This document shows positions 1 to 5,909 of a DNA stretch of 6,564 bases, one piece after another; the first letter of the stretch is position 1, and every line of letters begins with the position of its first letter. Location: positions 12,969 through 19,532 of the forward strand of contig MEPT01000109.1 of NCBI GenBank assembly GCA_001769925.1, in the 5' to 3' direction. The translations under genes were made by a program, and so were the position numbers. The notes under the pieces were generated by a model, which saw only the letters and a list, made by a program, of their open reading frames with translations, made no database searches and was not told the DNA's origin. The DNA is from Bdellovibrionales bacterium RBG_16_40_8 (GTDB lineage: Bacteria; Bdellovibrionota; Bdellovibrionia; Bdellovibrionales; UBA1609).

Positions 1-93
1 CTAACCCACGAATCGAAAGTGGCATCTGAGATCTCCAAAGGGGTAACCCAAGGTTTTAAAGGTTTCATTAATAAAACTATCGGAAAAATATAA
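1..93 (+). CDS. C-terminal tail of an upstream gene (partial, 5' end outside window)
   Basis: Reading from base 1 in frame 1 there are 30 sense codons and then TAA at 91-93. The other two plus-strand frames are closed within the first 27 bases. The translated tail ends in GFKGFINKTIGKI and is rich in Lys, Gly and Ser, with a pattern that could form an amphipathic C-terminal helix. It is too short to assign to a family, and no function is proposed. It runs in the same direction as the following operon but is separated from it by 108 bases, so it is probably a separate transcription unit. The chance of a 30-codon open stretch occurring randomly is not negligible, hence the moderate confidence. 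Confidence 0.5.
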   Translation, partial: LTHESKVASEISKGVTQGFKGFINKTIGKI

Positions 94-158
94 CGTTAGC
101 TTAATAAGTATGGCCTAAAGTATAGCTAAAAAGTTAGGGCTTGAGACAATATTAATCC

Positions 159-192
159 TGACGTTGTGCCATGCATTTTAAATATATAAAAT
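159..192 (+). promoter_or_regulatory. Candidate sigma70-type promoter ahead of the four-gene operon
   Basis: The gap 94-201 becomes strongly AT-rich just before the first gene. CTGACG at 159-164 (4 of 6 matches to TTGACA) lies 18 bases before TATATA at 183-188. An alternative pairing is TTGTGC at 164-169 with TAAAAT at 187-192, spacing 17, in which the -10 box matches 5 of 6. Either would start transcription at about 195-199, only a few bases before the ATG cluster at 202-210. A and T are so frequent here that -10-like strings are expected by chance, so this is a weak prediction supported mainly by position. Confidence 0.25.
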
Positions 193-201
193 TAAATAGA
201 T

Positions 202-2313
202 ATGATGATGAGGTCAACTTTAGTCCAGCTGATTTGTTTATGTATTTTTGTAATAGATGTATGGGCAGCAGATCCATACGACATACGAATTCGCGATAAA
301 ACCCTATCAGATTATAAAACATCTCCGTTTAGTCTTTTTTTTAATCCAGAAAAAAATGGTATTTATATAGAAAAACAGAAAATTGATTATGATTTATCTC
401 AAGGCACAGTTTTAAACCTAGGGCCATATCAACTTGATGACAAGACTGTATCTTTACATCTCACTCGCGAAATTGGCGAGTTTTATGAATTCGATTTAGG
501 CTTAGACTATACTAAACGTGTTGGGTCGATTTATGTAATGAGTTTTCGCTGGCCCGTTGATTTTGTGCCGACAGGGACAATTGAAATTTTAGATGACCGT
601 GCGAATAGCTTATGGAGAAGAAAAATCGCTCAACCAGATATTAATGACTGGCAGAGTATTCTTGATGAGCAATTAAATAAAAATATGTTTGAAAAAAGGC
701 GTGGTGATTTAGAGAAAAAAATACGTGAGGATAGTTCTCCTGAGATTATTAAAAAAATAAAAGAAGATCTTCAGCTAGCTAGACCGCAAAATTTGTCAAT
801 TCTTCATCAGCATACTCAATTTGGATTAGCTAACAAAGATTTTTTTGAAATGCCAATTGCGCGAATTATTGAACCGTTTCGTTTTTGTATTAGTCTTGAC
901 AGCAAAAATAGTCGTTTTGCCGTTTGCTCAAAACGCTACAAATTTGTTCGTGAGTCAGGTCAATATAAAGTAAGAGTGGTTGAGAAAAATATTACTCCAC
1001 AAGTATTAATAAACGATAAGCTTGTGACGCCTAAAGGTACTGCAATATTTCTTGAAAATGCTGTGCCTATTAAATTTGCGGCACTTCTTAAAGGCGGTAC
1101 GTATTTTGAATTCGTTTCTAATCCTAAAGATTTTTATCTAGTTGATATCATAAATGATACAGAAAATAATCGCATAAATGTCATTGGGTTTGGTGATACG
1201 CCCATGAGTGATATAGATGAAACATTTTACACAGATGCGGTGAATTTAGGGATATTAAATTTTTTGCCAACTATTGGCGATTTAAGAAAATTTTGGCGCG
1301 CTCGAATTTATAACAATGCTAAATATCTTTATGTGCGAGGAGAGGGTGGCGCACCCTTTCGCCAGACATTTGATTTTGAAAAATTACCGACAACCAGGGC
1401 GCGTATTCAACTTTCTGAAAATACCACGAGATCGACATATAAATTACACGTCCCGGTGAAAGGCATAGTTAATCCTGAGATTAAACTTAGCGCTGATGAT
1501 ACTGAAGTTGAACGTGTATCGCCAACTGAATTTATATGGAGTTTTTATGCGCCCAAAAGTGGAGCTAGTAATACCGGAGTTTTAAATGTTATTGAAAATG
1601 GCAATAAATGGCAAGCAGAGTATGAAATTTATCGCGGGTATTCTGCGGGTTTTGGCGCAAGGCTTTCAGGGGTAGCTACTGATCAAGCTAAACTTATTCT
1701 TCTTGGCGAAGTTGCGGGTCACTATTGGTTTGAAAGTTTATTTGGGTGGGACAATTATCGACTTAGTTGGCAAAGGTGGGGTGTTGCGGCTAAATACTTT
1801 CAGGCCTTTCTTGGCACAGATGAAGAAATTAAAACATTTTCTGTGGGAAATTTCGATTTAAAGTATCGTTTTACCCCAGGCGTTTGGGGTCGTGACCCCA
1901 CAGTTGGGCTCATAGCCAGCATTCAAGAGTTTAATTACGGCTTTATGATTGAAGATAATGAATCGGCAGAGTATAAAGTCCCAGTCGTTGGTGGTGGTGC
2001 ATTTTGGGCACGTTCAATGCCTAAATTTATTGATAGCTTTTTAAATATAGCGCCTTTTATGAGATATCCAAAATGGGTAGATTGGGAGTTCATTTTTTAT
2101 CCACATGCTTTAGGCGACAAACAAAAATCAAATTTTATGTTTTCGATGAATTTTCATGGAACTATTCAATGGCGGTCTAATTTCTATGGTGAAGCCGGAT
2201 TTGGATTTAAAAACTTTTCATTTGAGGATACTAGTTCGAATAACCCAAATTTACGATTAGGTTCGCAGATAGGTGTTGGCTATGCCACTATAGGTTTAGG
2301 CTTTAATTTTTAG
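202..2313 (+). CDS. Exported, probable outer-membrane beta-barrel protein of unknown function
   Basis: This 703-residue protein belongs to no family I recognise. Residues 1-22 form a signal peptide: Arg4, a hydrophobic core (LVQLICLCIFVIDV), and a likely signal peptidase I site after VWA, leaving a mature start ADPYD. Residues 24-150 and 220-480 look beta-rich and probably periplasmic. Residues about 152-195 are a highly charged Lys/Glu helical stretch. From about residue 480 to the end, alternating aromatic and glycine-rich strands end in IGVGYATIGLGFNF, and the terminal Phe is typical of barrels recognised by the BAM complex. Cys229 and Cys242 are the only Cys pair in the mature part and could form a disulfide. 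Translation can start at any of three tandem ATGs (202, 205, 208); an in-frame TAA at 193-195 rules out an earlier start, and no Shine-Dalgarno is visible. It is the first gene of the operon, ending 25 bases before the preferred desulfurase start. Coding status is certain; the role is unknown. Confidence 0.9.
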   Translation: MMMRSTLVQLICLCIFVIDVWAADPYDIRIRDKTLSDYKTSPFSLFFNPEKNGIYIEKQKIDYDLSQGTVLNLGPYQLDDKTVSLHLTREIGEFYEFDLGLDYTKRVGSIYVMSFRWPVDFVPTGTIEILDDRANSLWRRKIAQPDINDWQSILDEQLNKNMFEKRRGDLEKKIREDSSPEIIKKIKEDLQLARPQNLSILHQHTQFGLANKDFFEMPIARIIEPFRFCISLDSKNSRFAVCSKRYKFVRESGQYKVRVVEKNITPQVLINDKLVTPKGTAIFLENAVPIKFAALLKGGTYFEFVSNPKDFYLVDIINDTENNRINVIGFGDTPMSDIDETFYTDAVNLGILNFLPTIGDLRKFWRARIYNNAKYLYVRGEGGAPFRQTFDFEKLPTTRARIQLSENTTRSTYKLHVPVKGIVNPEIKLSADDTEVERVSPTEFIWSFYAPKSGASNTGVLNVIENGNKWQAEYEIYRGYSAGFGARLSGVATDQAKLILLGEVAGHYWFESLFGWDNYRLSWQRWGVAAKYFQAFLGTDEEIKTFSVGNFDLKYRFTPGVWGRDPTVGLIASIQEFNYGFMIEDNESAEYKVPVVGGGAFWARSMPKFIDSFLNIAPFMRYPKWVDWEFIFYPHALGDKQKSNFMFSMNFHGTIQWRSNFYGEAGFGFKNFSFEDTSSNNPNLRLGSQIGVGYATIGLGFNF

Positions 2314-2325
2314 GTTACTTGTGCT

Positions 2326-2330
2326 AGGGT
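2326..2330 (+). promoter_or_regulatory. Ribosome binding site deciding the desulfurase start
   Basis: AGGGT lies 8 bases before the ATG at 2339, a good Shine-Dalgarno position. The alternative GTG start at 2321 has only AGG (2312-2314, inside the preceding stop region) 6 bases upstream and would place this site inside the coding sequence. ATG plus the longer purine match favours 2339, but GTG 2321 cannot be excluded. Confidence 0.4.
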
Positions 2331-2338
2331 ACGCCACT

Positions 2339-3526
2339 ATGGCAAACCCGAGCTTGTCCCTTAACGACACAGGTCGGATTTACCTTGATCATAATGCCAC
2401 GACTGCACCACATAAAAGTGTGCTAGAAAACCTTTCGCAGTGGGCATATCAATGGGGTAATCCGTCAAGCATTCATTGGTCAGGTCGAGAACCGAAGGCA
2501 CTTATTCGTAATGCGCGCACTTCTGTGGCGAAAGTTTTAAATTGTCAGCCCCTAGAACTTATTTTTACAAGCTGTGGCAGTGAATCAAATAACTTAGTTA
2601 TCAAAGGGTTTTTTGATGCAAACATTGATTCAGCACGAAATGAGTATATCACAACTTGTGTAGAGCACCCCAGCGTAATGAAAAGTTTTGATTATATACT
2701 AAAGCGTGGCGCAGTTGTGCACTATGTGCCTGTATCACGAAACGGCACCTTAGATATCGAATTTTATGAGAAACATCTTTCTGAAAAAACAGCACTTGTT
2801 TCAATTATGTCAGCAAATAACGAAACTGGTAGTATTTTTCCAATTACTGAACTGGCTGCCAAAGCTCGAGCGGTGGGAGCTAAATTTCATACTGATGCGG
2901 TACAAGTTTTAGGTAAAATGCCCATTAATGTTGAATCTTGGGGGGTTAATTATGCCACTTTTGCGGCCCACAAGGCTTACTCACTTAAAGGAACGGGATT
3001 AGTATATGCAAGAAAAGGTGAGATGTTGCAAAGTCTGATCTCTGGCGGTGGGCAAGAAAGAGGACGCCGCGCCGGCACTGAAAATACGCTATCGATTGCA
3101 GCATTTGGGCATATAGCTACATTACTTAGTCATGACATAGAAATGCATAAAAATAATATGACTCGTTTGAGAATTGAAATGGAGGCTGAAATTCTCAAGC
3201 GTATTTCAGGTGTACATTTTACAGGTGATGGAGTTGATCGATTGCCTAATACTTCTAGTTTTATCGTAGATGACATAGATGGCGAAAGTTTATTAATTAA
3301 TCTAGATATGCATGGTGTGTCGGTTAGTACCGGAGCTGCTTGCTCTAGCGGGAGCTCTGAACCAAGTCATGTTCTTTTAGCCATGGGTTTAACTAGAGCT
3401 GAGGCTCAGCGATCACTTCGTATAAGTATTGGTTGGTGCACAACTTCAGATGAAATTGCAAAGTTTTTAGAAATTTTTGTTGAGGTTGTAGCGCAGTTAC
3501 GGCGTTTACGATCTGAGATGGGTTGA
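2339..3526 (+). CDS. Cysteine desulfurase, NifS/IscS type (class V aminotransferase fold)
   Basis: This PLP enzyme converts L-cysteine to L-alanine and holds the sulfur as a persulfide on an active-site cysteine for transfer to acceptors. Numbering is from ATG 2339 (395 residues, close to the usual 390-405). Visible hallmarks in order: YLDHNATT near the N-terminus, FTSCGSESNN at about 76-85, the PLP-stacking His110 in VEHPSV, NNETG at about 160-164, HTDAVQ (Asp186, Gln189), the Schiff-base Lys212 in AAHKAY, ERGRRAGTEN at 240-249, the catalytic Cys335 in ACSSGSSEPSHVL, and Arg361 for the substrate carboxylate. FTSCGSESN and GGGQERGRRAGTEN read more like NifS than E. coli IscS. An upstream in-frame GTG (2321) would add six residues. 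The gene sits one base before mnmA, so the likely acceptor is MnmA, as in the Bacillus YrvO-MnmA pair; this is inferred from context. It could also supply Fe-S cluster assembly, including the clusters of MtaB. No symbol is given because NifS, IscS and YrvO cannot be separated by sequence alone. Confidence 0.95.
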   Translation: MANPSLSLNDTGRIYLDHNATTAPHKSVLENLSQWAYQWGNPSSIHWSGREPKALIRNARTSVAKVLNCQPLELIFTSCGSESNNLVIKGFFDANIDSARNEYITTCVEHPSVMKSFDYILKRGAVVHYVPVSRNGTLDIEFYEKHLSEKTALVSIMSANNETGSIFPITELAAKARAVGAKFHTDAVQVLGKMPINVESWGVNYATFAAHKAYSLKGTGLVYARKGEMLQSLISGGGQERGRRAGTENTLSIAAFGHIATLLSHDIEMHKNNMTRLRIEMEAEILKRISGVHFTGDGVDRLPNTSSFIVDDIDGESLLINLDMHGVSVSTGAACSSGSSEPSHVLLAMGLTRAEAQRSLRISIGWCTTSDEIAKFLEIFVEVVAQLRRLRSEMG

Positions 3527-3527
3527 A

Positions 3528-4631
3528 ATGGCTAAATCAACTATGGGGTCAAAAAAACCGCGTGTTCTTGTTGCTATGTCAGGTGGAGTGGATAGCTCTG
3601 TAGCTGCGGCAATTTTGCAAGAAGAGGGCTTTGACGTTATTGGCGTTACTATGCAGGTTTGGGATTACTCATTAAATAATTGTACGATTACAGAGGGTCA
3701 TGGCACATGTTGCTCTAGCCAAGATGTTGATGATGCGCGCGCTGTAGCCGATCACCTAAAAATTCCATTTTATGTCATTAATTGCGAAGAAAAATTTAAA
3801 TCTACAGTAATAGATAATTTTATAGACTCGTATTTGAAAGGTGAAACGCCAATTCCGTGCGTGAATTGCAATACTTTTTTAAAATTTGATCATTTAATTT
3901 CGAAAATGAAAGAACTTGGTTGTGATTATCTTGCCACCGGTCATTATGCTCGCATTGAAAAAGGTGCAGAGGGTAAAGCAGTTATAGTGACAAGTAATGA
4001 TTCATGGAAGGATCAAACCTATTTTTTATTTACGTTAAATCCAGAAGTCATCAATAGCCTTATGTTCCCAGTTGGCGCCTGGCAAAAGTCAGAGCTTCGA
4101 GCTTATGCTGAAAAAATAGGTTTACCGGTAGCACGTAAAAAAGATTCTACGGGCATTTGTTTTATTGGTAAATCTGGTTATGGTGGTTTTATTGAGTCTC
4201 ATGTATCGAAACGCAATTTAAGGCCAGGACTTTTGCGACGTTTTGCAAGTGGTGAAATTCTTGGTGATCATTCAGGCATTCATAACTTTACGGTTGGCCA
4301 GCGCAAAGGGTTAGGTGTTGCACTAGGTTTTCCGGCATATGTTGTGAAAGTCAATGCTGAAACTTCAACAGTTTGGCTTGGCGAAGAAAAAGATCTATAT
4401 TCTTCTGAACTTATGGTGCGTGATATAAATTGGCTTAGTGATTTTACTGATGGTGATATGGTACGCGCTAAAATTCGTTTTGCACATAGGGGGGCTGAGG
4501 CTAAACTTTGTAAAGTTGCAGCAACTCAAGCTCGTCTTGAATTTTACGAAAGTCAAAGGGCGATAACGCCTGGGCAGGCAGTGGTTTTTTATCGCAACAA
4601 TCAGTTATTAGGCGGGGGCTGGATTTGCTAG
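3528..4631 (+). CDS. mnmA: tRNA-specific 2-thiouridylase MnmA
   Basis: MnmA activates U34 of tRNA-Lys, -Glu and -Gln by adenylation and replaces O2 with sulfur to give s2U at the wobble position, in the cytoplasm. The 367-residue length matches the family. The N-terminal PP-loop is SGGVDSS at 18-24, followed by the GTCCSSQDVDDA segment (59-70), PCVNCN at 110-115, ATGHYARI at 136-143, SWKDQTYFLF at 159-168, KKDSTGICFIG at 204-214, HNFTVGQRKGLG at 252-263, and a C-terminal beta-barrel region. By alignment from memory, Cys114 and Cys211 correspond to the catalytic Cys102 and Cys199 of E. coli. The E. coli Asp99 position is Cys111 here, giving a CxxC. The ATG lies one base after the desulfurase stop (TGA A ATG), so translation is probably coupled; GGG at 3520-3522 may serve as a weak ribosome binding site. 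A second ATG at 3543 is also possible but has no better site. The 3' end overlaps the mtaB start by 7 bases. Confidence 0.97.
   Translation: MAKSTMGSKKPRVLVAMSGGVDSSVAAAILQEEGFDVIGVTMQVWDYSLNNCTITEGHGTCCSSQDVDDARAVADHLKIPFYVINCEEKFKSTVIDNFIDSYLKGETPIPCVNCNTFLKFDHLISKMKELGCDYLATGHYARIEKGAEGKAVIVTSNDSWKDQTYFLFTLNPEVINSLMFPVGAWQKSELRAYAEKIGLPVARKKDSTGICFIGKSGYGGFIESHVSKRNLRPGLLRRFASGEILGDHSGIHNFTVGQRKGLGVALGFPAYVVKVNAETSTVWLGEEKDLYSSELMVRDINWLSDFTDGDMVRAKIRFAHRGAEAKLCKVAATQARLEFYESQRAITPGQAVVFYRNNQLLGGGWIC
4611..4618 (+). promoter_or_regulatory. G-rich ribosome binding site for mtaB inside the mnmA 3' end
   Basis: GGCGGGGG ends 6 bases before the TTG at 4625 and is the only purine-rich patch near the start of mtaB. 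It encodes the Gly-rich C-terminus of MnmA. Its match to the anti-Shine-Dalgarno sequence is partial (G-run rather than AGGAGG), so translation may rely mostly on coupling with mnmA. Confidence 0.35.
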
Positions 4632-5908
4632 AAGAGATAAATATTTCATATCAACTAAAAACCTTTGGATGTAAGGTTAATACTTACGATTCAGGCCTTC
4701 TTGAAAAAAGGCTTTCTTTAGCCGGTTATGAAAATAAAGAAAATCCTAAGGTGCACGTGCTTAACACCTGCGCGGTTACGAGTGAGGCAACTGCTGAAGC
4801 ACTTCGCACGATAAGAAAAATAAAATTAAAGCACCCCAAAAGTATTGTGGTAGTAACAGGTTGTGCTGCCCAAGTTGACACTGAAAAGTTTTTAAATGTG
4901 CCAGGTGTTGATTTAGTAATAGCCAACTCGCACAAATCACAACTTGAAACGCTAATTTATAAATATCTACATGGTGAGTTGTCAGACAGGGCGTATAAAT
5001 CAAATATTTTTAAAAAAGAAGATTTAGAAGAAGGCGGCGGCACTAAAGATTCGCACACACGTTCATTTCTTAAAATTCAAGATGGATGCAATAGTTTTTG
5101 CACATATTGTGTGATTCCATTTGCGCGTGGTAAAAGTCGTTCGTTAAGTATCGAATCTATTCGTTTACGTGCTAATGAGTTACTTTTGGCAGGGTCACGC
5201 GAAATAGTTCTTACGGGCGTACATATAGGCGATTATGAATTTGGTATTGAGAACTTAATAGAGGATTTACTTTTACGAACACGCGTTTCTCGACTACGTT
5301 TAACTAGTTTTGAACCAATTGAACTTACAGATCGGTTGATGGAGCTTTTTTCTGATCCGAGGCTTTGCCCACATTTTCATATGAGCATTCAAAGCGCATC
5401 AACTAAAGTACTTTCACGCATGAAACGAAAATACACATCTTGTGAAGTTGAAAAATCTCTTAAGCGTATTGCAAATCAGGTGCCGGGAGCTTTTGTTGGT
5501 ATAGATGTAATTGCAGGTTTTCCTGGCGAGGGGGATTTTGAATTTAGTGAAACGGTAAACCAGTTAGAGAGTTTGCCTTGGACCAGGCTTCACGTTTTTC
5601 CGTATAGCGAAAGACCAGGGACATATGCAATTAAGCTTGATGGTAAAAATTTTCATTCGGCAATTGCATCGCGTGCTGACTTTTTACGTAAAATGAGTAA
5701 TCTTCGCATATGCAGTGAAGCTAATAAACAAGTTGGTTCTATTAAAAAAGTATTATGGCTTAAAAATAATATTGGCATATCTAGAGATTATTGGTCAGTA
5801 AAACTTGCAGGCGATATTAGTCATATTGAAGCAAATACCGAATCTAAAGTTAAAATATGTGCTTTAGAAAAAGCAAACTTAAATTTAATCGGCGAAATAG
5901 TAAAATAA
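4625..5908 (+). CDS. mtaB: tRNA t6A37 methylthiotransferase MtaB (radical SAM)
   Basis: MtaB adds a methylthio group to C2 of t6A37 in ANN-decoding tRNAs, making ms2t6A, using two [4Fe-4S] clusters and S-adenosylmethionine. The N-terminal methylthiotransferase domain carries cluster ligands Cys16 (KTFGCKVNTYDS), Cys49 (LNTCAVT) and Cys80 (VTGCAAQ). The radical-SAM domain has Cys155, Cys159 and Cys162 in DGCNSFCTYCVIPFARG, then LTGVHIGDY, LTSFEP, SIQSAS, GIDVIAGFPGE and FPYSERPGT. FGCKVN and the CTYCVIPFARG loop point to MtaB rather than MiaB or RimO. The last 60 residues sit where a TRAM domain belongs but match it poorly. At 427 residues it is slightly shorter than the B. subtilis protein (about 450 as remembered). 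The start is TTG, overlapping the mnmA stop by 7 bases; no in-frame ATG or GTG lies between it and the first conserved motif, and the resulting leader of about 15 residues before Cys16 is normal. It is the last operon gene; the t6A precursor must come from genes elsewhere. Confidence 0.95.
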   Translation: MLEEINISYQLKTFGCKVNTYDSGLLEKRLSLAGYENKENPKVHVLNTCAVTSEATAEALRTIRKIKLKHPKSIVVVTGCAAQVDTEKFLNVPGVDLVIANSHKSQLETLIYKYLHGELSDRAYKSNIFKKEDLEEGGGTKDSHTRSFLKIQDGCNSFCTYCVIPFARGKSRSLSIESIRLRANELLLAGSREIVLTGVHIGDYEFGIENLIEDLLLRTRVSRLRLTSFEPIELTDRLMELFSDPRLCPHFHMSIQSASTKVLSRMKRKYTSCEVEKSLKRIANQVPGAFVGIDVIAGFPGEGDFEFSETVNQLESLPWTRLHVFPYSERPGTYAIKLDGKNFHSAIASRADFLRKMSNLRICSEANKQVGSIKKVLWLKNNIGISRDYWSVKLAGDISHIEANTESKVKICALEKANLNLIGEIVK

Positions 5909-5909
5909 T

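Noticed and set aside
96..129. Inverted repeat TTAGCT / AGCTAA in the first gap, considered as a terminator or operator
   Set aside because: The stem is 6 bp of mostly A and T with a 22-base loop and no T-run follows; likely chance in AT-rich DNA.
202..267. Possible lipoprotein signal (Cys12 and Cys14 in the hydrophobic core of the first protein)
   Set aside because: The residue before each Cys is Ile or Leu, not Gly, Ala or Ser, and the cysteines sit inside the hydrophobic core; VWA followed by ADP fits signal peptidase I better.
4726..4935. Minus-strand open frame of 69 codons inside mtaB
   Set aside because: It lies fully antisense to well-conserved mtaB motifs, has no recognisable domain or ribosome binding site, and its hydrophobic look is a by-product of the opposite-strand codons.
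4776..5003. Minus-strand open frame of 75 codons inside mtaB
   Set aside because: It overlaps mtaB and another antisense frame, with no motif or start signal; a shadow of the real gene.
5860..5875. Hairpin TGCTTT-AGAA-AAAGCA as a terminator for the convergent genes
   Set aside because: It lies inside mtaB, has only two G-C pairs, and the minus-strand sequence after it is T-rich but not a clean T-run. Too weak to annotate.
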